This document shows, piece by piece, positions 1 to 5,975 of a DNA stretch of 12,443 nt. The stretch spans positions 1-12,443 of the forward strand of contig JAEYAU010000055.1 of assembly GCA_023404705.1 (NCBI GenBank). Direction: 5' to 3'. A model generated the notes under the pieces. It did no database searches. It was given only the letters and a program-made list of their open reading frames with translations, and was not told where the DNA came from. The translations under genes and the position numbers were made by a program. The DNA comes from Pseudomonadota bacterium. GTDB taxonomy: Bacteria > Pseudomonadota > Alphaproteobacteria > Rhizobiales > Xanthobacteraceae. Numbering within the stretch: position 1 is the stretch's first letter; every line of letters begins with the position of its first letter.

Positions 1-191
1 TCGCGAAGCTGCTGCACGATCTCGGCGTCGGTGGAGGTGAAGAACCAGATCGGCCCGCCCGCCTCTCGTTCGAGATGTCCCGTCATCGGCCTGGTGTGTC
101 CCTCGTCCACGCCGGCGAGGCCGAGCATCATCGTCATGTCCGACTTCAGCGCCTTCCAGAATTGCGCTTCGAGCTCTGCGGGACTGGCCAT
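1..191 (-). CDS. Pyridoxamine 5'-phosphate oxidase-like protein (general stress protein 26 type), 3' end off window
   Basis: Only the first 63 codons are present; the gene continues beyond base 1. The N-terminus begins MASPAELEAQFWKALKSD, followed by a segment with GHTRPMTGHLE and GPIWFFTSTDAE. This is the pattern of the flavin-binding split-barrel proteins annotated as general stress protein 26 or pyridoxamine 5'-phosphate oxidase-like (Pyrid_ox_like). Such proteins bind FMN or a related cofactor in the cytoplasm and their exact substrates are mostly unknown. The start ATG (191-189) shares its A with the TGA stop of the DUF378 gene (TGATG), so the two are probably translationally coupled and transcribed together. 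No separate ribosome site is needed. Family assignment is by motif recognition on a partial protein. Confidence 0.8.
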   Translation of the reverse strand, partial: MASPAELEAQFWKALKSDMTMMLGLAGVDEGHTRPMTGHLEREAGGPIWFFTSTDAEIVQQLR

Positions 192-418
192 CAGTGCCCC
201 CGCAGTGCGGCCGGCTCGTCGCTGCCGATCGCTTTGAACATGGGAATGAGCTGCCAGACCGCCGAGGCGCCGACGAGAATATAGACGAGGCGCGCCAAGG
301 CGGCGTTCTGCCCGCCGAACAGCGCGGCCACCAGGTCGAACTGGAACAGGCCGACCAGGCCCCAGTTCACGCCGCCGACGATCACCAGCAACAGGGTGAT
401 CAGGTTCAGAGCCTTCAT
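191..418 (-). CDS. DUF378 family small membrane protein
   Basis: A 75-residue protein beginning MKALNLITLLLVIVGGVNWG. It has two hydrophobic stretches, at about residues 5-25 and 37-60, separated by a short loop with FQFDLVAALFGG. The LLLVIVGGLNWGLVGLF-like core and the second helix with LVYILVGASAVW are characteristic of the DUF378 (YuzA-like) family of two-helix inner-membrane proteins, whose function is not known. The start is supported by GAGGAG eight bases upstream of the ATG. The gene lies first in a minus-strand pair with the PNPOx-like gene and is divergent from the XRE regulator, so the 176-bp gap should hold both promoters. The C-terminal tail (GSDEPAALRGH) is polar. Confidence 0.85.
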   Translation of the reverse strand: MKALNLITLLLVIVGGVNWGLVGLFQFDLVAALFGGQNAALARLVYILVGASAVWQLIPMFKAIGSDEPAALRGH

Positions 419-527
419 TGCATTCTCCTCTTCAAACGGGATGTCGTGGCGCGTCGGCCCGATGCCGTCGCGTCTCGCGGCACCAACGCGCGACAGCCTT
501 CCGCGTTTGATGACAAGTTCTTGAAGT

Positions 528-541
528 GAAAATTAGTTTTC
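528..541. promoter_or_regulatory. AT-rich inverted repeat, candidate operator between DUF378 and XRE regulator genes
   Basis: The sequence GAAAATTAGTTTTC is a perfect 5-bp inverted repeat around a 4-base centre, in the only AT-rich patch of the 419-594 divergent gap. It lies 53 bp upstream of the XRE regulator start and 109 bp upstream of the DUF378 start. XRE-cupin regulators often bind short palindromes near their own promoter, so autoregulation is a reasonable inference. No match to a named operator is claimed. Confidence 0.35.
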
Positions 542-594
542 CTGTGGATCAAACCCGCGAGGGCCCGGTTGAGCGAGAGGAAAAAGGAGACGCC

Positions 595-1188
595 ATGCTG
601 TCCGAGACGCTTGCGAGCGGCCTCGCGGAATATCGCATCGGGCCGAAAATCAGAACGCTGCGCCTGAAGAAGCAGCTCGGCCTGACCCAGCTCGGCGCGC
701 ATACGGGGCTTTCCGCCGCCATGCTCTCGAAGATCGAGCGGGGCCAGCTGTTTCCGACGTTGCCGACGCTGCTGCGTATCGCGCTCGTGTTCGGCGTCGG
801 GCTCGATCACTTCTTCCTCGCGCAGGACGACGGAGTTGCAGTCACGGTCGTCCGGCGCCAGGAGCGGCTGCGACTGCCCGACCGTCCCGAGGAGCCGCCC
901 TGCTATTTGTTCGAGAGCCTCGACTTTCCCGTCAGGGATCGCGCCGCGGAGGTCTACTACGCCGAGTTTCCGACTGACTCGCAGCCTTCCGCCGCCCACC
1001 GGCATCCCGGCCGCGAGCTCATCTATATTGTCAATGGCCAACTGCAGCTCACGGTCGGCGAGGAACACGTCAGGCTCGCGCGCGGCGACGCGGCCTCCTT
1101 CGATTCCGACATACCGCACAGCTATTGCCGCGAAGGACGAACCGAGTGCAGCGCCATCGTGGTGACGGTGCCGCAGCGAACCGCGTGA
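595..1188 (+). CDS. XRE family transcriptional regulator with C-terminal cupin sensor domain
   Basis: A 197-residue cytoplasmic regulator. Residues about 15-70 form an XRE helix-turn-helix (IRTLRLKKQLGLTQLGAHTG, then LSAAMLSKIERGQLFPTL). The C-terminal half is a cupin_2 barrel, with HRHPGRELIYIVNGQLQLTV as motif 1 and GDAASFDSDIPHSY as motif 2, which probably binds a small ligand. I chose ATG 595 because AAAAAGGAGA lies just before it and the HTH begins at the usual distance. An in-frame start at 526 would add 23 residues with no ribosome site and would overlap the AT-rich inverted repeat. Proteins of this architecture usually control a neighbouring gene or their own transcription. Candidate targets are the divergent DUF378 pair and the downstream cupin. 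The ligand cannot be told from sequence. Confidence 0.9.
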   Translation: MLSETLASGLAEYRIGPKIRTLRLKKQLGLTQLGAHTGLSAAMLSKIERGQLFPTLPTLLRIALVFGVGLDHFFLAQDDGVAVTVVRRQERLRLPDRPEEPPCYLFESLDFPVRDRAAEVYYAEFPTDSQPSAAHRHPGRELIYIVNGQLQLTVGEEHVRLARGDAASFDSDIPHSYCREGRTECSAIVVTVPQRTA

Positions 1189-1280
1189 GCAATGCGCTGC
1201 GATCCCCTCTTGTCTCTGGACTTTCCGGCGCCGCTTCCGCATGAGGTCTGCGGCAAAGAACCGGATGGAGGACCGCCCCC

Positions 1281-1652
1281 ATGAGTCAGAAGAACGAATT
1301 CCACACCGTCGAGGATCCGGCGGACGGCCTCTTCCGCGAGCTCGGTCCAGGCGTCACCACGCGCATCTTCGCGGGCGAGCACGCCATGCTGTCCGTCGTG
1401 ACCATCGCGCCGAACGCGCGCGGGACGCTGCACCATCATCCCGAGGAGCAATGGGGTCTGTTGCTGGAAGGCTCCGCCCTGCGCATCCAGGGCGACGAGG
1501 AGATCCCCGTGAAGAAGGGCGACTTCTGGCGCACGCCCGGCAACGTGCCGCACACCATGGTGGCGGGCCCGGACGGGGCGCGCGTGCTCGACATCTTCAG
1601 CCCGCCGCGGCCCGAGTACAAGAAGCCCGGCAAGGGGTTCGCGGGTGCGTAA
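1281..1652 (+). CDS. Small cupin domain protein
   Basis: A 123-residue single-domain cupin. Motif 1 is GTLHHHPEEQWGLLLEG, with a His cluster and Glu positioned to hold a divalent metal. Motif 2 is GDFWRTPGNVPHTMV, giving the last metal-binding His. The N-terminus is short and soluble and there is no signal peptide. The start has GGAGGA eight bases upstream. It follows the XRE-cupin gene by 92 bp on the same strand, so it may be co-transcribed or controlled by it. Members of this group include many stand-alone cupins without known substrate. Oddly, the last codons and stop (GGT GCG TAA) are the first copy of a tandem repeat. Read-through of the stop would add 17 codons and end at a later copy of the same TAA. 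Confidence 0.85.
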   Translation: MSQKNEFHTVEDPADGLFRELGPGVTTRIFAGEHAMLSVVTIAPNARGTLHHHPEEQWGLLLEGSALRIQGDEEIPVKKGDFWRTPGNVPHTMVAGPDGARVLDIFSPPRPEYKKPGKGFAGA

Positions 1653-1715
1653 CCGCACGGGTGCGTAACCGCACCACGGGTGCGTAACCGCGCCGCGGGT
1701 GCGTAACCGCGCCAC
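1643..1715 (+). repeat. Four-copy tandem repeat starting inside the cupin gene's stop region
   Basis: The 14-mer GGGTGCGTAACCGC occurs exactly at 1643-1656, 1659-1672, 1678-1691 and 1697-1710. Starts are 16, 19 and 19 bases apart, and the linkers are AC, ACCAC, GCCGC and GCCAC. The first copy contains the stop codon of the cupin gene; the other three lie in the gap before the antiporter gene. The three spacings place TAA in all three forward frames. A degenerate further copy may follow at about 1716-1725. It looks like slipped-strand expansion of a gene end. Confidence 0.9.
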
Positions 1716-1755
1716 GCGGACGTAGCTCCGGACCCCGCTCACGCGAGCCGCTCCG

Positions 1756-3288
1756 ATGCATGTGTTCGAGACGATCCTCGTCCTGCTGATTGGCGCGACG
1801 CTGCTCTCGTCACTGGCGCGGCGCGTCAACATCCCGTACCCGACCCTGCTGGCGGCGGGCGGCGCGCTGATCGCCTTCATCCCGGGCGCGCCGCGGCTCG
1901 ATCTTCCGCCGGACCTGATCCTCGCGTTGTTCGTCGCGCCGATCCTGCTCGATGCGGCTTACGACGCCTCGCTGCGCGATCTGCGCCGCGACTGGGCGCC
2001 CGTGCTCTCGCTCGTGCTCGTGGCAGTCGCGGTCACCACCATCGCGGTCGCGGTCACGGCGCGCGCGATGCTCCCCGACATGCCATGGGCCGCCGCCATC
2101 GCGCTCGGCGCGCTGGTCGCGCCGCCCGATGCGGTGGCGGCGCTGGCGGTCATGCGGCAAGTGGATCCGCCCTATCGCATCCGCATGGTGCTCGAGGGCG
2201 AGAGCCTGCTCAATGACGCGTCCGCCCTGCTGATCTATCGCCTCGCCGTCGGCGCCGTCGCGGCCGGCAGCTTCAGCGCCTCCAGCGCGCTGCCGACCTT
2301 CGGCCTGGTGGTGCTCGGCAGCGTGATCGTCGGCTGGCTGCTCGCCTGGCCGGTGCGGCGCATCGTCAGTCGTATCGCGGATGCGCCGAGCTCCGTCATC
2401 ATTCAGTTCGTGCTGACCTTCACGGTCTGGCTCGTCGCCGAGCGGCTCGGCCTGTCGGGCGTCGTCACCATCGTAGTCTTCGGCCTCACCATGGCGCGCG
2501 GCAATGTGGCCCAGATGGCGGCGCATCTGCGGATCCCCTCCTTCGCGATCTGGGAGACCGTCACGGTCGTGCTCAATGTGCTGGCCTTCACGCTGATCGG
2601 GCTGCAGCTGCGGCCCATTCTCGAGCCGCTCTCGGTCGCGGAGCGCTGGCGCTATCTGGGTATCGCGGTCGCGATCCTCGCGGTGGCCATCGTGGTGCGC
2701 ATCGCCTGGGTGATGGTGCATCATTTCGGCGAGCGGCTGTGGGGCCGCATCTTCGCGCGCGAGGTCTCGACCGACATCCGCAAGCCGCTGGTTATCGGCT
2801 GGTCCGGCATGCGCGGCATCGTCAGCCTCGCGGCCGCGCTGGCGCTGCCGGAGCCGTTCCCGTATCGCGACTTCATCCTGCTCGCGGCCTTCGTCGTCGT
2901 GCTGGGGACGCTGGTGATCCAGGGCGTGACGCTCGGCCCGCTCCTCGGCTTGCTCAAATTCGCCAGGGACACGACGGTCGAACGCGAGCTCGGCCTCGCG
3001 CGCAAGGCCGCGATGAAAGCCGCGATGCGCGAGCTCGACGGCGACGAGAGCGCGGCCGCCGAGCGGCTGCGGCGCGAATATGCCGAAGCGCTCGACGAGG
3101 CGAAGCGCGGCGGCGATCCGCGCGACAGCACCGAGAATGCCATCCGCCGCCGGCTCGTGAGCGCGTCGCGCAGCGCCATCGAAGAGCTGCGCGGCTCGGG
3201 CGCGATCGGCGACGCCGCCTATCGCCAGGCCGAGGAAGAGCTGGACTGGCTCGAGCTGAGCGCGCGGCCGCGCGGCGCGCGCGAGTGA
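1756..3288 (+). CDS. Na+/H+ antiporter, CPA1 (NhaP/YjcE-like) family
   Basis: A 510-residue inner-membrane cation/proton antiporter. About twelve hydrophobic segments fill residues 1-410, and a charged cytoplasmic tail of about 100 residues rich in Glu/Arg follows. Family signatures are ALGALVAPPDAVAAL, with the ion-site Asp at about 125, EGESLLNDASALLIYRLA, with the Asn-Asp pair at about 153-154, and GWSGMRGIVSLAAALALP late in the membrane domain. The APPD form (rather than SPTD) is common in YjcE-type members. It should exchange cytoplasmic Na+ or K+ for H+ and serve pH or salt homeostasis; ion choice cannot be read from sequence. ATG 1756 gives a normal N-terminal helix but has only a poor ribosome site. 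The HAD gene follows within about 27 bp, suggesting one transcript. Confidence 0.92.
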   Translation: MHVFETILVLLIGATLLSSLARRVNIPYPTLLAAGGALIAFIPGAPRLDLPPDLILALFVAPILLDAAYDASLRDLRRDWAPVLSLVLVAVAVTTIAVAVTARAMLPDMPWAAAIALGALVAPPDAVAALAVMRQVDPPYRIRMVLEGESLLNDASALLIYRLAVGAVAAGSFSASSALPTFGLVVLGSVIVGWLLAWPVRRIVSRIADAPSSVIIQFVLTFTVWLVAERLGLSGVVTIVVFGLTMARGNVAQMAAHLRIPSFAIWETVTVVLNVLAFTLIGLQLRPILEPLSVAERWRYLGIAVAILAVAIVVRIAWVMVHHFGERLWGRIFAREVSTDIRKPLVIGWSGMRGIVSLAAALALPEPFPYRDFILLAAFVVVLGTLVIQGVTLGPLLGLLKFARDTTVERELGLARKAAMKAAMRELDGDESAAAERLRREYAEALDEAKRGGDPRDSTENAIRRRLVSASRSAIEELRGSGAIGDAAYRQAEEELDWLELSARPRGARE

Positions 3289-3315
3289 CACGTTCCTTCG
3301 AGAGTGACAAAAACC

Positions 3316-4020
3316 ATGACGATGCTTGGCTCAAAGCCCGACTGGCTCACCTTCGACTGCTACGGAACGCTGATTCAATGGGACGAAGGCCTGCTCGCGG
3401 CCGTCGAGACCATCCTGGCGAAGCAGGGCGCGTCCGGCGTGGACGCGCCGACGCTCATCCGGACCTACGACGCGTATGAGCACGCGCTCGAGCAGCAGCG
3501 GCCGCACAAGTCCTTCCGCGCGGTCGCGGGCGAGAGCCTGCGGCTGGCGATGCACGAGCTGCGGCTGTCCTTCGCGTCGTCCGACGTCGAGATCCTGACC
3601 TCGCGCATTGCGCAGATGCCGCCCTTCCCGGAGGTCATCGGGGCGCTCGCGGCGCTGAAGCGGCAGGGCTTCCGCCTCTGCATCATCTCCAACACGGACG
3701 ACGACATCATCGCGGGCAATGTCGCGCAGCTCGGCGGCCACATCGACCGGGTGATCACGGCGCAGCAGGCGCAGGCCTACAAGCCGTCGCGCCAGATTTT
3801 CGCGCATGCGCATGAGGCACTCGGTGTATCGCTGAACGACGTCGTGCACATTTGCGCGAGCCCGCATCTCGATCACGCCGCGGCGCGCGACATGGGCTTC
3901 CGCTGCATCTGGATCGATCGCGGCACCGGCCGCAAACCCCTGCCCGACTACACACCGAATGCGGTCTTCCCGAGTCTCGACCGGGTGCCGCCCTATTTCG
4001 CATCGCTCGGCTGGGGCTGA
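3316..4020 (+). CDS. HAD superfamily hydrolase, haloacid dehalogenase type II-like
   Basis: A 234-residue cytoplasmic HAD hydrolase. Motif I is TFDCYGTLIQWD, with nucleophile Asp14. Motif II is IISNTDDDII, motif III is the Lys in AYKPSRQIF, and motif IV is HICASPHLDHAAARDMGF. Length and the alpha-helical cap after motif I match the type II (L-2-haloacid dehalogenase) subgroup. However, the SSNxWD signature of true dehalogenases is replaced here by ASPHLD, so the catalytic Asn is missing and the substrate may be different. In-frame starts exist at GTG 3304, ATG 3316 and ATG 3322. I prefer 3316, which has GAGAG eleven bases upstream, but this is uncertain. It directly follows the antiporter gene and ends at a strong hairpin. 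Confidence 0.85.
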   Translation: MTMLGSKPDWLTFDCYGTLIQWDEGLLAAVETILAKQGASGVDAPTLIRTYDAYEHALEQQRPHKSFRAVAGESLRLAMHELRLSFASSDVEILTSRIAQMPPFPEVIGALAALKRQGFRLCIISNTDDDIIAGNVAQLGGHIDRVITAQQAQAYKPSRQIFAHAHEALGVSLNDVVHICASPHLDHAAARDMGFRCIWIDRGTGRKPLPDYTPNAVFPSLDRVPPYFASLGWG

Positions 4021-4035
4021 GCGAGGCGCGCGGAT

Positions 4036-4065
4036 CGGGCCGCGGTGAAACTCACCTGCGGCCCG
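4036..4065. terminator. Strong hairpin between convergent HAD and DGPF genes, probable bidirectional terminator
   Basis: C+GGGCCGC+GGTGA pairs with TCACC and GCGGCCC+G around an AAC loop, with one bulged T at 4057. This gives a 13-bp GC-rich stem. It begins 15 bases after the HAD stop and ends 13 bases before the DGPF stop, in the 58-bp convergent gap. There is no long T tract on either side, so it is a stem-type terminator by inference. Confidence 0.7.
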
Positions 4066-4078
4066 CGCGGCCTTTGCA

Positions 4079-4501
4079 TCAGCGGCCTTCGAGTCTGTCG
4101 CGATTGCGATCGTGGAGCGCCGTGTGCTCGGGCGTCATGACCTCGGCGAAGTCGGACATCTCGACAATCTCGCGGATCTCGATCTCGCTCGGGCCGGGCA
4201 TCGGGTTGGGGCAGCGCTTCACCCAGGCGACGGCCTCCGCCATGTCCTTGACCTCCCAGAGCCAGAAGCCGGCGATCAGCTCCTTGGTCTCGGTGAACGG
4301 GCCGTCGGTGACAGTGCGGTTCGGCCCGTCGAAGGCAACTCGCTTGCCCTTGGACGACGGGCGCAGCCCCTCGCCGGCCTTCATGATGCCGGCCTTGATC
4401 AGCTCCTCGTTGTACTTGCCCATGGCCTCGAGCAGCTCCGCCGAGGGCATGGCCCCCGCCTCGCTGTCGGCGGTCGCCTTCACAATCACCATCACGCGCA
4501 T
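4079..4501 (-). CDS. DGPF domain / YciI family protein
   Basis: A 140-residue soluble protein. It begins MRVMVIVKATADSEAG and contains the family signature NRTVTDGPFTETKELIAGFW (DGPF at residues 66-69), followed by WEVKDMAEAVAWVKRCPNP. This is a DGPF/YCII-related protein with a ferredoxin-like fold. Its biochemical role is unsettled, but these genes are standard targets and neighbours of ECF42-group sigma factors. The ATG at 4501 is preceded by GGTGGAG, so longer in-frame starts up to 4768 are not needed and would run through the promoter. A candidate ECF42-like promoter lies about 50 bp upstream. No sigma-factor gene is present in this window, so regulation would come from elsewhere in the genome. 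Convergent with the HAD gene. Confidence 0.9.
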   Translation of the reverse strand: MRVMVIVKATADSEAGAMPSAELLEAMGKYNEELIKAGIMKAGEGLRPSSKGKRVAFDGPNRTVTDGPFTETKELIAGFWLWEVKDMAEAVAWVKRCPNPMPGPSEIEIREIVEMSDFAEVMTPEHTALHDRNRDRLEGR

Positions 4502-4551
4502 CGGTCTTTCTCCACCTGGTTTTGAGGCCTCGATCGGCCCCTCGAGAAAAA

Positions 4552-4578
4552 GACGAACACAGCCATCCCTACCCGACA
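4552..4578 (-). promoter_or_regulatory. Candidate ECF42-type sigma factor promoter for the DGPF gene
   Basis: On the minus strand TGTCGG (4578-4573) is followed after 17 bases by CGTC (4555-4552), then CTTTTT. The ECF42 group, whose genes usually sit beside DGPF genes, is reported to use a TGTCGA -35 element and a CG(T/A)C -10 element. The site lies about 50 bp upstream of the DGPF start codon, a natural distance. The match to the consensus is from memory and by eye. Confidence 0.55.
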
Positions 4579-4644
4579 TGAGGGGCAAAAGTATTTTTAC
4601 GCGGCGCTGGGCCGTGAATTGGCCGCGATCAGTGGAGGACGATA

Positions 4645-4905
4645 TCAGATGGCCGCAGGCGCGGGCGCAACCATCATCTCGGCGCCGCAGGCCGCGCAGC
4701 GCGCGCTGGTGCCGACGATCTCCGCGTCGCGTGTTCCCGCCTCCAGCACGCGCCGGCATTTCGGGCATGCGAGACCTTCAGGCCGGTCCGCGAAGTCGTA
4801 TTGCGGGCCGACATAGGCGCAGAGCATGTGATGGATGACGGGCGAGAACGAGAGGCGGGTCGCCCCGCATGAGGGACATGTCGGCCGGTTCGCTTCGACC
4901 TGCAT
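4645..4905 (-). CDS. Small double zinc-ribbon protein, TackOD1-like
   Basis: An 86-residue soluble protein with no signal peptide. Metal ligands appear in two sets: C10-x2-C13 with H25/H26 and C29, and C47-x2-C50 with C70-x2-C73. Between them is AYVGPQYDF, then LACPKCRRVLEAGTRDAEIVG. The order of ligands, the aromatic-Asp-Phe segment and the CPKC block followed by Asp-Ala-Glu resemble the TackOD1 zinc-binding domain found in archaeal and some bacterial signalling proteins. That link is inference. ATG 4905 has GAGG eight bases upstream; a TTG at 4923 overlapping the HlyD stop is less likely. It starts 14 bp after the HlyD gene, so it is the last gene of the GT2 operon and may be a regulatory or assembly subunit. 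Confidence 0.75.
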   Translation of the reverse strand: MQVEANRPTCPSCGATRLSFSPVIHHMLCAYVGPQYDFADRPEGLACPKCRRVLEAGTRDAEIVGTSARCAACGAEMMVAPAPAAI

Positions 4906-4919
4906 GGCGCCAGCCTCGT

Positions 4920-5972
4920 TCAACGCAGCCTGAGGAAATCCACCAGCGCGTCGGCCGCGCGGCCAATGGCGCTCGAATAGTACATGTGGATCGTCACATC
5001 GGCTCTCAGCGGCGGCGGCGGAGTGTCGGGGCTGAGCCGAATGCGCGCGATCTGCGCCGACTGGCGCTGGCTCTGCGCGAGCGCGTCGGGCGGCCCGAGC
5101 ATGTCCGAGACCGGCAGGATCTCTTCGATGGTGCCGGTGATGCGTCTGTTGCCGTAGACCACGAACACCGGATTGCCCGCCCTCGGCTCGACCAGGCGGC
5201 GGTTCGGGATGTACCAGTCCACATAGATCCCGGTCGTATCGTAGATCTCCGCGATGGCGGCGCCTGCCACGAGGGATTGCCCGGCGCGCGCGAGGCGCCG
5301 GGACACGATGCCAGCGATCGGCGCGACGACGCGGCCACCCGCGAAATTGCGTTCGGCCTCGTCCAGACGCTCCTGCAGCCCTTGCCGGAGCCCGCTGAGG
5401 GTTTCGATCTGGGCCGACGTTTCCGCGGCCTCCGCCTCCTGCGAGGCGACCGCCTTCAGCGCCTGAGCGCGCGCGTTGCGGATGTCGAGCCGGTAGTTGA
5501 GGCTCATCCCTCCGCTTGTCGCCGCCTCAACGCGATTCACGGCCTCCTCGGTGAGCTCCAGATAGGCACGTGCCGCGGGGAGCGACTCGCGCGCGACACG
5601 CTCGCGGATGCGCAGCTCTGCCTCACGGCCCGCGAGGTCGACAAGCCCACGCATGTAGTTCGAGATGGTCTCGTCGCGCTGCGGCGAGCGGATCACGGCG
5701 ATCTCGGCGCCCTTGGCCACCGTATCGCCCGGCTCGACCCGGAGGCTGACGACCTGCACGGTGACCGGAAGCGAGACCACCTGGCGCGGCGCCGAGACGA
5801 TGCCGCTTCCGCCGAGAAAGACGAGCGGTCCGCCGAAATAGATGACGAAGAAGAGAAGCAGCCCGAACACGCAGGTGCCGTAGACGATGCGTACGAACCG
5901 GCCGGCCGCGCGCCGCCTGCTCTCCACCGGGTCCGGGAGCATCGGGTCGAGGCGGTTGAGCGCAACGTCCAT
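4920..5972 (-). CDS. HlyD family membrane fusion / periplasmic adaptor protein
   Basis: A 350-residue protein anchored in the inner membrane. The short cytoplasmic N-terminus has a basic RRRAAGRFVR stretch, then one membrane helix at about 30-55. The periplasmic part starts with a lipoyl/barrel-sandwich half (VVSLRVEPGDTVAKGAEIAVI, about 75-95). A long alpha-helical hairpin rich in Glu, Ala and Arg follows (about 100-215). The second half-barrel is VVAPIAGIVSRRLARAGQSLVAGAAIAEI, and a beta-barrel domain runs to the end. This is the HlyD/EmrA layout, but no transporter or outer-membrane channel gene is nearby. Its partner is instead the GT2 synthase gene ending 3 bp upstream, an arrangement like Alg44 with Alg8. 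Unlike Alg44 it has no visible PilZ domain. Confidence 0.88.
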   Translation of the reverse strand: MDVALNRLDPMLPDPVESRRRAAGRFVRIVYGTCVFGLLLFFVIYFGGPLVFLGGSGIVSAPRQVVSLPVTVQVVSLRVEPGDTVAKGAEIAVIRSPQRDETISNYMRGLVDLAGREAELRIRERVARESLPAARAYLELTEEAVNRVEAATSGGMSLNYRLDIRNARAQALKAVASQEAEAAETSAQIETLSGLRQGLQERLDEAERNFAGGRVVAPIAGIVSRRLARAGQSLVAGAAIAEIYDTTGIYVDWYIPNRRLVEPRAGNPVFVVYGNRRITGTIEEILPVSDMLGPPDALAQSQRQSAQIARIRLSPDTPPPPLRADVTIHMYYSSAIGRAADALVDFLRLR

Positions 5973-5975
5973 GCC

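Noticed and set aside
415..1242. 275-codon minus-strand frame opposite the XRE-cupin gene
   Set aside because: The XRE and cupin motifs and ribosome site are on the plus strand; the antisense product has no recognisable pattern.
1643..1715. CRISPR array
   Set aside because: Repeats are 14 bases with 2-5-base linkers, so there are no spacers.
1810..3291. 493-codon open frame on the minus strand opposite the antiporter gene
   Set aside because: Its product is a low-complexity Arg/Asp/Glu/His-rich chain typical of the antisense of GC-rich membrane-protein genes, while the plus strand shows clear CPA1 motifs and helices.
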